Positions 1-8,421 of a DNA stretch of 24,386 nt are shown here, piece by piece. The stretch covers positions 1 to 24,386 of the forward strand of contig CAJMQA010000012.1 in the NCBI GenBank assembly GCA_905215395.1. The letters are read 5' to 3'. The DNA comes from an uncultured bacterium. GTDB lineage: Bacteria > Bacteroidota > Bacteroidia > Bacteroidales > Marinifilaceae. Each line of letters starts with the position of its first letter. The stretch's first letter is position 1. Position numbers and translations under genes: made by a program. The notes under the pieces are model-generated. The model saw nothing but the letters and a program-made list of their open reading frames with translations, was not told where the DNA came from and searched no databases.

Positions 1-1097
1 GAAGTACTCAGATGTCCCCATGTAAGACGCGAATGTAATCCTGTTGCAAAGTCGTATTTGCAGAGGTAACTGCGATTGCGGAAATAGTCTTGGCGGTCCT
101 GTATTCCTGCAAGTTTACGAAGTTCCCATTTGGAATTGCCGTAATTTTCATTATCAGTGTAAATCAGGTAGGAACGGTCAGGTGACCAGACATAGTTTTT
201 GATCTGGAGGTCTTCCCGGATCAGGCATTTCTGAGTTTGTTTTTCGATATCGTAGCTGTAAAAAGAAAGTCCGCTTCCTTCCGGCTGTTGGAAAGAAAGT
301 TGATCCAGGCCAGGAATCCACCGGAGATTGCGGATACTATTGTTATAAAAAGTATATACGATTTCTTTGTCTGCAATACGGTAAATATAGGTATTGCCGC
401 TGGTTTTACCATCCACTGTATTTACTATGCCGACAATGGCGTATTTGCCTGAAGGGGATATGGATAACTGATTTACCTGTTTGCCATTCAGGACTTCGTA
501 AATTGTTTTACCGTGCTTCGGCGACAAAGAGAATTCTACAGTAGCATTTTCAAATTTCTTGTCGGCTTTAAAATCGGCAAATAATATTTTTCCTCCCTGG
601 GTAACTGTTTTTACAATGATGGTATGTTTCCCGGGTATCCATTCAGCAGGGATGCTCCGGTTGCTGGCTCGGTCACTGCTGACTGTAGCTTTTTTGATTC
701 CGTCGATATAGATTTCTGCGTTTCCGAACAGACGGAAATTCAGGGTGCCGCTTATCCATTCTGTATTACTAAGGTAGAATGCATAATAACAAAGATTGAA
801 AGCATCTGTTTTTGGGGTAATTATGGTGTCTTTTTCCATAGAGGCGATGTTCCAGCGGAGATTTTGAAAATAGCTTTCATTTTGACCTTCAGCGGGTACC
901 AGGGTTCCGATGTTGATGCTGCTGTAATTTGTCAGCATAGCATCGGTGAAAAGTTGGTCCTTCACATTTTTAACATTCCCCAAGGCTGGTTGAGTGATTT
1001 TTATGGGGGTGAGACTCAGCCATTCATTGACATTTTGTGCCTGAGTTGTGAGGCTACTGACAATGAATAAAGAAAGAAGTAATTTTTTCATTTTCAT
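1..1097 (-). CDS. S9-family (prolyl oligopeptidase-type) secreted peptidase, N-terminal part
   Basis: Reading the minus strand from 1097 gives an open frame of 365 codons that runs off the left edge, so the C-terminal catalytic domain (the alpha/beta-hydrolase with Ser-Asp-His) is outside the window. The protein begins MKMKKLLLSLFIVSSLTTQA, a classical signal peptide ending near AQA-QN, so it is exported. After a beta-rich N-terminal section containing FRLFGNAEIYIDGIKKA there are propeller-type repeats: VNQLSISPSGKYAIVG, IRNLRWIPGLDQLSFQ and IKNYVWSPDRSYLIYT. These WSPDxxxL/ISPSGKY strands are typical of the PD40/DPP-IV N-terminal propeller of S9 peptidases, which filters peptide substrates. 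Family assignment is inferred from these repeats. The start is either 1097 or 1091, two in-frame ATGs six bases apart. It is divergent from the SPOR lipoprotein gene across a gap of about 160 bases. Confidence 0.75.
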   Translation of the reverse strand, partial: MKMKKLLLSLFIVSSLTTQAQNVNEWLSLTPIKITQPALGNVKNVKDQLFTDAMLTNYSSINIGTLVPAEGQNESYFQNLRWNIASMEKDTIITPKTDAFNLCYYAFYLSNTEWISGTLNFRLFGNAEIYIDGIKKATVSSDRASNRSIPAEWIPGKHTIIVKTVTQGGKILFADFKADKKFENATVEFSLSPKHGKTIYEVLNGKQVNQLSISPSGKYAIVGIVNTVDGKTSGNTYIYRIADKEIVYTFYNNSIRNLRWIPGLDQLSFQQPEGSGLSFYSYDIEKQTQKCLIREDLQIKNYVWSPDRSYLIYTDNENYGNSKWELRKLAGIQDRQDYFRNRSYLCKYDFATGLHSRLTWGHLST

Positions 1098-1126
1098 GAA
1101 TTAAGATATTGTAATTTGTAAATTCT

Positions 1127-1134
1127 TATCTTTG
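1127..1134 (+). promoter_or_regulatory. candidate -7 box (TATCTTTG) upstream of the SPOR lipoprotein gene
   Basis: TATCTTTG matches the Bacteroides housekeeping -7 consensus TAnnTTTG exactly and faces the SPOR gene. No TTG lies at the usual 19-21 base distance upstream (the nearest, at 1109-1111, is too close), so only half of the promoter is convincing. A start here would give a leader of about 120 bases. Confidence 0.3.
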
Positions 1135-1259
1135 CATTTTCCGGCTTGCATTATCTTATGCGAAGGTATTGTTTTTTTCCCGAAAAGAAAGTTAATAACA
1201 CGTTAAAGGCCATATAACTTTATGGGGGCTTGGGACGTATAAAATCAAAAATTTGAACT

Positions 1260-1703
1260 ATGAAGATTTATTTATGTTTGTTGATTATTGCAGTGACTTT
1301 GACATGCTGTAAATCCCGTAAAGGGATGGTAAATTCCGCTTATGTATCAACAGATCCGGTTGAAATGGCCGTCGTGGAAAAAACACAGAAAGAAGAGGTT
1401 GTTGAAGCACCTGTCACGATAAAGCAGGAAGAAGTTATATTGACGCATGGAAACGATTTGATGCGTTATTGTGTGATTGTCGGAAGTTTCATCAATGAAC
1501 AGAATGCAGTTAATTTAAGGGCTAAATTAGCGGAGATGGGGTTTACCAACACTTCTATCATGCGCAATAATGAAGGTATGTACCGGGTCAGTGCTGTCTG
1601 TGACGATACAGAAGCAGATGCCCGGGAAGAATTAAGCCAGATCAGAACCGGATATTCACAGTTCAGGGATGCCTGGCTTTTAATGGTGAAAGACAAAAAG
1701 TAA
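1260..1703 (+). CDS. SPOR-domain lipoprotein
   Basis: A 147-residue protein. The N-terminus is a lipoprotein signal peptide (MKIYLCLLIIAVTLTCCKS) with the lipidated cysteine at 16 or 17, so the mature protein should be membrane anchored on the periplasmic side. Residues about 20-65 form a charged linker rich in Glu, Val and Lys. Residues about 69-143 look like a SPOR domain: YCVIVGSFINEQNAVNLRAK, then GFTNTSIM, YRVSAVCDD and a closing DAWLLMV. SPOR domains bind denuded peptidoglycan glycan strands at division sites, so a role in septal wall or envelope maintenance is inferred. There is no Shine-Dalgarno sequence; the start ATG sits after an AT-rich stretch, as is usual for the phylum. Its stop codon is only two bases from the convergent stop of the RelA-type gene, with no terminator between them. 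Confidence 0.8.
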   Translation: MKIYLCLLIIAVTLTCCKSRKGMVNSAYVSTDPVEMAVVEKTQKEEVVEAPVTIKQEEVILTHGNDLMRYCVIVGSFINEQNAVNLRAKLAEMGFTNTSIMRNNEGMYRVSAVCDDTEADAREELSQIRTGYSQFRDAWLLMVKDKK

Positions 1704-1705
1704 TT

Positions 1706-3949
1706 TTAGCCTTCCAGCATAGAATCGTGACGATTGACTTTCATTACACCTTCTAGGTGTTTTAGACGTGAAATCAACTGCGAGAGGTGTTCTGTATTGT
1801 CAATCAACACAGTGATGTTTCCTTCAAAAACGCCTTCTGCGGAGTGAATTGAGATGGCCCGTAAAGTGGCGTGAGGATCTTTGGCAATCAGCTCTGTTAG
1901 TTTGCTGATAATATTTCCATCCCCTTTGCCAGTAATGTTTAATATGGTCTGATAAGAAGTAGCCCCATCATTTGTCCAACTGGTTTTGACTATCCGGTAA
2001 GGGTATCTGCGCACTAATTCCAGTGCATTTTTGCATTGCCGGCGATGTACCTTGATACCTTCTCCGATGGAGACAAAACCAATGATATCGTCTCCATAAA
2101 CAGGATTGCAACAACGGGCGAATTTATATTCTACACTGTCTATATTTTTGTCGATCAGCAGTACGTCTTCGTCAATTTTTTTCGTTTGGCCAACTTTGAT
2201 ATCCTTGTGAGTTACTATCGGGACAGGTTTTTCTTCTACTTGTGTCAGAATTTCTTTAATTTCCGAAGGATCATGTTTTCCAATAGCAATTCCGTGATAC
2301 AGGTCGAGCGCAAACTTGTATTTATAATGTTGCATGAGTTTTCGGATGATCTCATCGTTGAACTCAATTTTCCAGTTTTTCAGACGGCGCATCAGGGTTT
2401 CTTTTCCAAAATCTGCCTGATGGTTGATCTCTTCATTGAGATATTGCCGGATTTTATTTCTGGCTTTGGAAGTGACGGTAAAATTTAGCCAGTCTGCTTT
2501 GGGTTGCTGATTAGCTGCTGTAATTACAGATACCTGATCTCCATTTTTTAATACATATTTCAGAGTCTCATTTTTATGATTGACGATGCCTCCTACACAT
2601 TTAGAGCCGATGTTGGTATGAATGGCGTAAGCAAAATCAAGCAGGGTTGCACCGGCTTGTAAAGTAATCAGATCTCCTTTTGGAGTGAATACGTGTACCT
2701 CTTTATCCTGCAGATTGATTTTCATGTCGTCCAGCAGTTCCAGAGCATCTTCCTTATTGCTTTCAAGAATTTCGCGTAATTCATTCAACCAGTTTTCGAT
2801 AATGGAATCTGAGGAGCCACCTTTGTATTTCCAATGGGCTGCAAATCCTTTTTCTGCAATCTCATCCATACGTTCGGTACGGATTTGAACCTCTACCCAG
2901 CGTTTGCCCGGCCCTAATACTGTGGTTTGCAAGGATTCATAACCGTTAGATTTAGGAACAGAAATCCAATCCCGGAGGCGTTGCGGATTGGGGGTATATT
3001 TGTCAGTTACAATGGAATATACCCTCCAGCAATCCGGTTTTTCATTTTCCCCGGTGCTGTCAATGATAAAACGGACGGCAAAAATATCGAAAATCTCTTC
3101 AAATTCTACCTGACTCTTCTTCATCTTATTGAGGATGGAAGCAATGGTCTTTGTCCGGTATTTCATTTTAAATTTTATCTCCCGACGGTTTAATTCTTCA
3201 ACAATCGGAGCAATAAATTCAGCAATATAAGCTTCCCTTGCTGCTTTTGAGTCTTTTAATTTTTGGGCGATGTCATTGTATATTTTCGGATTGGAATAAC
3301 GTAAGGCAAGATCCTCCATCTCCGATTTGATATTATAAAGTCCCAAACGATGTGCAAAGGGGATATAGATATAATTGGTTTCTTTGGCGAGTTGTAATTG
3401 CTCATTTTCGGTCAGAAAAGCCGCCTCCCGGAGGGCATATAGTTTTTCTGCTAAAAAAATCAGCTGTACCCTGATGTCTTCGGCAAAACTCAATAGGAGC
3501 TTGCGGAAGTTTTCTGAATTTACAATTTTCTGGGTTGCATAAATATGGCTGATATCCTGAAGTCCCTTGATAATTTGCCATACTTTCTCTCCGAACATTT
3601 GTCTGATTTTTTCCAGGGACAGCATGCCTTCTTCTACAGTTCTGTGGAGCATGGCACAGATAATGGAAATACGTCCCAGACCAATTTCCTGGGTAATGAT
3701 CAAGGTTATGTCCAGAATACGTATGATTTCCTGATAATTCAGGGTAGAAGCTTTTGATTCATTCTGGATAGCGATTTGGAATGCCTGTCGTATTTGGCGG
3801 ATGTCTTCGGAAGAGATCAGGTTCCGGCAGGATTTCAATACCGAACTATATTTTTTTACAATGATGGAACGATATTCTGATTCTGTCAGCAATTTCATGT
3901 CGGTGTGTTTATACATTTTGAGCTTGTAAAAATAACGAATTCTTTTCAA
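1706..3949 (-). CDS. relA: (p)ppGpp synthetase, RelA/SpoT family, with degenerate hydrolase domain
   Basis: A 747-residue long-form RSH protein with domains in the normal order. The HD hydrolase region (about 50-190) is eroded: the HDxxED motif reads HRTVEE (102-107) and the usual ADRLHNMR reads AEKLYALRE (167-175), so ppGpp hydrolysis should be lost. The synthetase region (about 255-375) keeps R265, K267, EEIFDIFAVR with D288, PKSNGYESL (332-340) and EVQIRT with E353; the usual NGYxSLH histidine is Gln341. A TGS domain follows (about 416-478, EVHVFTPKGDLITLQAGAT), then a Cys-containing domain (RCCNPVYGDDI, Cys613-614) and a C-terminal ACT domain (about 668-742). It most likely makes (p)ppGpp when amino acids run short, with a separate SpoT-type hydrolase elsewhere. 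The start is uncertain: in-frame ATGs lie at 3949, 3916 and 3898, and the last (MKLLTESEYRSII) fits typical RSH N-termini. Confidence 0.9.
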   Translation of the reverse strand: MKRIRYFYKLKMYKHTDMKLLTESEYRSIIVKKYSSVLKSCRNLISSEDIRQIRQAFQIAIQNESKASTLNYQEIIRILDITLIITQEIGLGRISIICAMLHRTVEEGMLSLEKIRQMFGEKVWQIIKGLQDISHIYATQKIVNSENFRKLLLSFAEDIRVQLIFLAEKLYALREAAFLTENEQLQLAKETNYIYIPFAHRLGLYNIKSEMEDLALRYSNPKIYNDIAQKLKDSKAAREAYIAEFIAPIVEELNRREIKFKMKYRTKTIASILNKMKKSQVEFEEIFDIFAVRFIIDSTGENEKPDCWRVYSIVTDKYTPNPQRLRDWISVPKSNGYESLQTTVLGPGKRWVEVQIRTERMDEIAEKGFAAHWKYKGGSSDSIIENWLNELREILESNKEDALELLDDMKINLQDKEVHVFTPKGDLITLQAGATLLDFAYAIHTNIGSKCVGGIVNHKNETLKYVLKNGDQVSVITAANQQPKADWLNFTVTSKARNKIRQYLNEEINHQADFGKETLMRRLKNWKIEFNDEIIRKLMQHYKYKFALDLYHGIAIGKHDPSEIKEILTQVEEKPVPIVTHKDIKVGQTKKIDEDVLLIDKNIDSVEYKFARCCNPVYGDDIIGFVSIGEGIKVHRRQCKNALELVRRYPYRIVKTSWTNDGATSYQTILNITGKGDGNIISKLTELIAKDPHATLRAISIHSAEGVFEGNITVLIDNTEHLSQLISRLKHLEGVMKVNRHDSMLEG

Positions 3950-3969
3950 GATTATTGAGGTGGAAATTC

Positions 3970-3977
3970 TATTTTTG
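3970..3977 (+). promoter_or_regulatory. candidate -7 box (TATTTTTG) for the large secreted protein gene
   Basis: TATTTTTG fits TAnnTTTG. It lies 20 bases before the ATG at 3997 but downstream of the alternative ATG at 3955, so if used it supports 3997 as the true start. The nearest TTG upstream (3955-3957) is spaced about 12 bases away, shorter than the usual 19-21, so this is only suggestive. Confidence 0.25.
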
Positions 3978-3996
3978 TGTAAAATTTTGTAGAAAA

Positions 3997-6900
3997 ATGT
4001 ATGTGTGTAAACGTTTTATCGGTTGTTGCCTGCTATTGGTTCTGTTTTCTGCTGCAAATCTGAGAGGACAGGAGATAAAAGAAATGACAGGAAATCTCGG
4101 AGAATTATTTAAGAATCTGAATGCTGCTGACCGGAAGTTGTTGAAGGATAGCTATCTGGAGATATTTACTTCTTCCGGTTTAACTTCCGGTGAGAAAGAA
4201 TTGGTGGATTCGTTATTTTCGGACTTGCAACAATTAAAGGTTGCTGCAAGTCCCGAGTTGAAATATTTCATACTGTCTGCCAGTGGTTTTTCCAAACGTG
4301 GTGAAGGAAAGAATTTACAGGTATGGTTATCGGGGCTTCGGGAGGCTTTGAACAGTCCGGAACGTAAACGGACCATCCTGAAAAATTATCTGGAAGAAAC
4401 TGCTGGTATTGCCTGTAACCAGGTTTTATATCAGGGGAACGGGCATACGTGGTATGTGCGTGGACAAGTCATGTGGGCAACAGGCTGGCCTGTTAAAATA
4501 AATTTTTCAGAAGCTGATCTGATCTGTAGAACCCGTAAAGATTCTGTTGTAATTCAAAATACCTCCGGAGTGTGTGAGGTAGGGAGAGCAGAATTAAAGG
4601 GCTATGGAGGGATGGTAAAATGGAGAAAAACGGAGGAAAAGATGTGGGCTGATCTGAACGCTTATCAATTGAACCTGAAATCTCCTTCTTATATGGCCGA
4701 TTCCGTTCTGTTTCATTATGAAGGCCGGTATAACTGTCCTTTTAAGGGGCGTCTGAAAGATAATGTTTTAAAATACGAGTCCGCCAAAAGTTTATCCTTT
4801 CCGGTATTTACTTCTTATGCCACCGATATTCTCATTCCTGAGATTTTCCCCGGAGTTACTTACTGTGGAGGAATTACTTATGCCGGAAACCGTTTTACCG
4901 GGACTGGCACAGAAGCAGAGCCTGCAACTCTGAAAATAATCCCCAACGATACGATTAATATAGTCTTATCTGCCAGACAGTTTCTGTTCGATTCCTTGAA
5001 AATTACGGCGGGCCAAACCGGAATGGTAATTGAAATGGATTCCGGAATCATAAGCCATCCGGATATAAATTTTGTATATCTGTTTCCTCAAAGAACAGTG
5101 AATATTAAGCGGATAACTGAACAAAGTGTACAAATCCCCTTTAAGGATACTTATCACCGTATATTATTCGATGTAGAAGAAATTTTCTGGCCTTTAGACA
5201 GTACTTATATGGAAATGCGGATGAGTAGCCGTTCCGGTTTGTTTAAGGCGACGATTGAGTCTTTGAATTATTTCAGCGATGATGTATATGACCGCATACA
5301 GGGAATGGACGCAATCAATCCTTTGAACGGCTTGTTGAAATGTTCGCAACAAAAGGGATCGGATGTATTTACAGTCTCTGATTATGCGGCTTTTATGAAG
5401 AAACCTGTTGACCAACTGAGAAAACAAATCATATTGCTTTCTTATCAGGATTTTGTGGAGTACGATGAGGCAACAGATGAAGTGGGACTGAAGCAACGTC
5501 TTTACGATTATACCAAAGCCAGGGTTGGTAAACAGGATTATGATAACATCCGGTTTGTATCCCATCCTGAAAACAGTCGGGTAAATGCTGTCCTGGATAC
5601 CCGGAATTTTAATCTGACTATACAGGGAGTTGATAAATTCATGATTAGTGAGGCCCGGAATATTTATGTGGTTCCTGCTGACGGGAAAGTGGTTATGATG
5701 AAAAACAGGGATATGTCATTCAATGGGAAACTGAATGCCGGAATGTTCGATATGTATGGGCAAAATTTGTTTTTTTCTTATGATCAGTACAGGATAGATT
5801 TGCCGAAAGTGGATTCTACGACAATGTTTCTGGCCGGTCGGGACCAGAATGTGAGAGGAAAAAAAGTAGAATCTTTGATCAGGGATATTTCCGGAGAGTT
5901 GCTGATTGACAAACCCGGAAACAAATCCGGAAAGGATAAAGATTCGGGTTTCCCGCTATTGAATTCACGGAAAGAATCTTATGTTTATTTTGATGATCCT
6001 TCTATTCTGAATGGAAAATATGGAAGGGATAGTTTTTATTATGTGATCCGGCCTTACTCCATAAAAGGAATTAATGACGGGAATAATTTTCAGTATGCTT
6101 TTGACGGGACGCTGGTATCTAATATTGTGGCTCCGATCCGGGATACCTTGAGGCTGATGCCCGGCAATGTTTTGGGGCTGACCTATAAAACTCCGGCTGC
6201 CGGTATTGAACTGTATGGAAAAGGGAATATACGGAGTCAGATTACGCTGGACCGGAATGGTTTTACTGCAAGCGGAGAGATTAAGTTGAACCGGAGTTGT
6301 TTTGTTTCCGATTCGATTTTGTTGTTACCCGGGCAGATGACAGCTCAGACAAAAGATATACAGGTAGATGCGGTGAAAGAACAACGACCGGATGCTCAGG
6401 GGGAGCAGGTGAGGATAGTATATTTACCGGGTTCCGGTTGTTTGCAGGCAACTTCTACGACTATCCCCTTTCAAATTTATCAGGGGAAAATAAGACATAG
6501 CGGTACGCTGTATGTGTATGAAGATTTACTCAATGCAAATGGTAAACTGGAATTAGAGCATGCAGAATTGAAATCTTCACTTTTTCATTTGCAGGCTCAG
6601 CACATCAGTTCGCAAAAAACGGCTTTGAATTTATCTTCCCTGACAGGGAAAGGGATGCTGCTGAATACATCTGATGTGCGTGCGGATATTAATTTGGAGG
6701 CTAACAAAGGAAAATTTGTCAATAATATGTCTGCGAACCGGATAGAGTTTGTTTCTAGTAGGTATGCCTGTACTTTTGAAAGTTTTACATGGTATATGAA
6801 GGAGGCTTTCCTGAATATCGGAGTGGAGGAAAAGGAACGTCTGACTGAATATTGGTCCATGGAGGAAAGGGACTCTCTTCCGGCTGAAGCGAAAAATATA

Positions 6901-8394
6901 TTTATGGCAATGGATACCCGTGCTGATAGCCTGAGTTTTGTAGCTCCTTTGGCTCATTACGATCTGAATACGGAAAATGTCGATTGCTATGCGGTGAATC
7001 ACATCGATATTGCAAACGGACGCTTCTATCCGGCTTTGGGGGAAGTTTATATCCGGAAAAAAGGTGTAATAGAGGAAATGAAAGGCGGGAGGTTGTTGTG
7101 TGAGCGTACTGATACTACTCACATCCTCAACGACGTCAGTCTGAATGTCAGAGGCCGTTATGATTTTAGCGGAACGGGTGATTATACCTATGTAAATGAG
7201 GAGAAAGAGGGGAGTGTCATCCAATTCGGAGAATTGGCTGTAGATAGTCTGAAGGGCATTTGTGCAAAAACTCAAATCAGCCCGGAAAATGCATTGAATC
7301 TGAATAAAGGTTTTTGTTTTCAGGGAAATGTGGAACTTCATTCTACTCGTCCCGATCTGTTTTTTGACGGTTATGTGGGACTGACTTCTGATACTGCTTA
7401 TCTAAAGTCACATTGGATGGCAGTAAAAACAGAATTGTCTGCTGATCGTATTCGGATTCCGGTGAAAACAGAGAATCGCGACAATCAGAGACAGCGTATT
7501 TATAATGGTATTTTTTTGGGTACGGATAATATTTTCCGCCCCTATGCTGCATTTATGAGTAAGCGTTTGTTTTATAAAGATGATCTGCTGAGTGGTGGGA
7601 ATGGAGTATTAGAATGGTCTCCGGCTATGGGGCATTATATGATTACGGACACTGTTGCTGATAAGTATTACCGTTTTTGTTATGATCCGCAGAAGGAGAT
7701 TATTTCTGCTTTTGACCGTCTGAATCTGGATCTGAACCTGCCCGGAATTACACAAAAATCTGTAGGAGATATCAGTTATAACCTGAAAGAAGAAGAACTG
7801 TTAGTGGAAGATATGTTCTACACCCTGGATTTTGTTCTGTTACCTAAAATGGAAGAGGTGTTACTGAAAGATATGGCAAGCTTTAAACTGAAGTCTATCC
7901 GCGTGGATCAGAGGCGGTTGAGACAGATGGAAGAGATGTATGGCAAGACTCAAATGCCGGGTCTGGAGAAACAGTTAAAGCGCTTAACTGCTAATGTTCC
8001 GGATTCTTTGGGACAACTTTGGGTTCTGGACTCTTTGAATATGGCCTGGAATATGAAAAACCGTTCATATATGGCAGATGGACAGGTATGTTTGGTTGCT
8101 TCCCGTTATCGTCCGGTGGAAAAAATGGTGCAGATAAAATTGGAATTGGTGAGAAAGCGTTCCGGGAACCAATTTTTTATGTACATTTATGACGATAAAG
8201 TATGGTATTATTTTGAGTATAATGATAAAAATCTGTATACATTTTCTTCCAATCCGGAATACAATGAGATTTTGAAGCTGGAGAAAGCGGATAAAAAGGT
8301 GATACGGTCTAAAGATAAAGAGATTTTGTATACTATTACATTAAGTCCGGAATCTATGAAGGAGAGATTCCTTAAAAGGTTCAGGATGAAGTAA
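3997..8394 (+). CDS. very large secreted protein of unknown function
   Basis: About 1465 residues from the chosen start (1479 if the upstream in-frame ATG at 3955 is used). I prefer 3997 because it gives a compact signal peptide, MYVCKRFIGCCLLLVLFSAA, with likely cleavage after NLRGQ; the longer version puts extra residues ahead of it. Residues about 30-140 look helical (GELFKNLNAADRKLLKDSYL and onward). Most of the rest is rich in beta-strand patterns with repeated Asn-Gly, Asp-Ser-Xaa and FNGKLNAG-type turns, suggesting a long beta-solenoid or stacked beta-sandwich body. A charged helical stretch lies near the C-terminus before the last strands. I see no second membrane segment, no catalytic motif, no lipobox and no obvious type IX sorting tail. 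It is divergent from relA and 27 bases ahead of nth, probably one transcript. I do not recognise the family, so no function is assigned. Confidence 0.85.
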   Translation: MYVCKRFIGCCLLLVLFSAANLRGQEIKEMTGNLGELFKNLNAADRKLLKDSYLEIFTSSGLTSGEKELVDSLFSDLQQLKVAASPELKYFILSASGFSKRGEGKNLQVWLSGLREALNSPERKRTILKNYLEETAGIACNQVLYQGNGHTWYVRGQVMWATGWPVKINFSEADLICRTRKDSVVIQNTSGVCEVGRAELKGYGGMVKWRKTEEKMWADLNAYQLNLKSPSYMADSVLFHYEGRYNCPFKGRLKDNVLKYESAKSLSFPVFTSYATDILIPEIFPGVTYCGGITYAGNRFTGTGTEAEPATLKIIPNDTINIVLSARQFLFDSLKITAGQTGMVIEMDSGIISHPDINFVYLFPQRTVNIKRITEQSVQIPFKDTYHRILFDVEEIFWPLDSTYMEMRMSSRSGLFKATIESLNYFSDDVYDRIQGMDAINPLNGLLKCSQQKGSDVFTVSDYAAFMKKPVDQLRKQIILLSYQDFVEYDEATDEVGLKQRLYDYTKARVGKQDYDNIRFVSHPENSRVNAVLDTRNFNLTIQGVDKFMISEARNIYVVPADGKVVMMKNRDMSFNGKLNAGMFDMYGQNLFFSYDQYRIDLPKVDSTTMFLAGRDQNVRGKKVESLIRDISGELLIDKPGNKSGKDKDSGFPLLNSRKESYVYFDDPSILNGKYGRDSFYYVIRPYSIKGINDGNNFQYAFDGTLVSNIVAPIRDTLRLMPGNVLGLTYKTPAAGIELYGKGNIRSQITLDRNGFTASGEIKLNRSCFVSDSILLLPGQMTAQTKDIQVDAVKEQRPDAQGEQVRIVYLPGSGCLQATSTTIPFQIYQGKIRHSGTLYVYEDLLNANGKLELEHAELKSSLFHLQAQHISSQKTALNLSSLTGKGMLLNTSDVRADINLEANKGKFVNNMSANRIEFVSSRYACTFESFTWYMKEAFLNIGVEEKERLTEYWSMEERDSLPAEAKNIFMAMDTRADSLSFVAPLAHYDLNTENVDCYAVNHIDIANGRFYPALGEVYIRKKGVIEEMKGGRLLCERTDTTHILNDVSLNVRGRYDFSGTGDYTYVNEEKEGSVIQFGELAVDSLKGICAKTQISPENALNLNKGFCFQGNVELHSTRPDLFFDGYVGLTSDTAYLKSHWMAVKTELSADRIRIPVKTENRDNQRQRIYNGIFLGTDNIFRPYAAFMSKRLFYKDDLLSGGNGVLEWSPAMGHYMITDTVADKYYRFCYDPQKEIISAFDRLNLDLNLPGITQKSVGDISYNLKEEELLVEDMFYTLDFVLLPKMEEVLLKDMASFKLKSIRVDQRRLRQMEEMYGKTQMPGLEKQLKRLTANVPDSLGQLWVLDSLNMAWNMKNRSYMADGQVCLVASRYRPVEKMVQIKLELVRKRSGNQFFMYIYDDKVWYYFEYNDKNLYTFSSNPEYNEILKLEKADKKVIRSKDKEILYTITLSPESMKERFLKRFRMK

Positions 8395-8421
8395 AATTAT
8401 AACATAAAAACCTTCTGAGGT

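Noticed and set aside
624..1070. 148-codon plus-strand open frame
   Set aside because: It is antisense to the S9 peptidase reading frame, which has a signal peptide and propeller repeats. The translation here shows no domain-like pattern.
1210..1225. Small hairpin CCATA-TAACTT-TATGG before the SPOR gene
   Set aside because: A 5-bp AT-rich stem is expected by chance and has no other supporting signal.
2036..2488. 150-codon plus-strand open frame
   Set aside because: It lies antisense inside the RelA-type gene, whose domains are continuous on the minus strand.
6631..7341. 236-codon minus-strand open frame
   Set aside because: It is antisense within the large secreted protein gene. Its composition is poor in protein-like motifs, and its length is explained by the codon use of the opposite strand.
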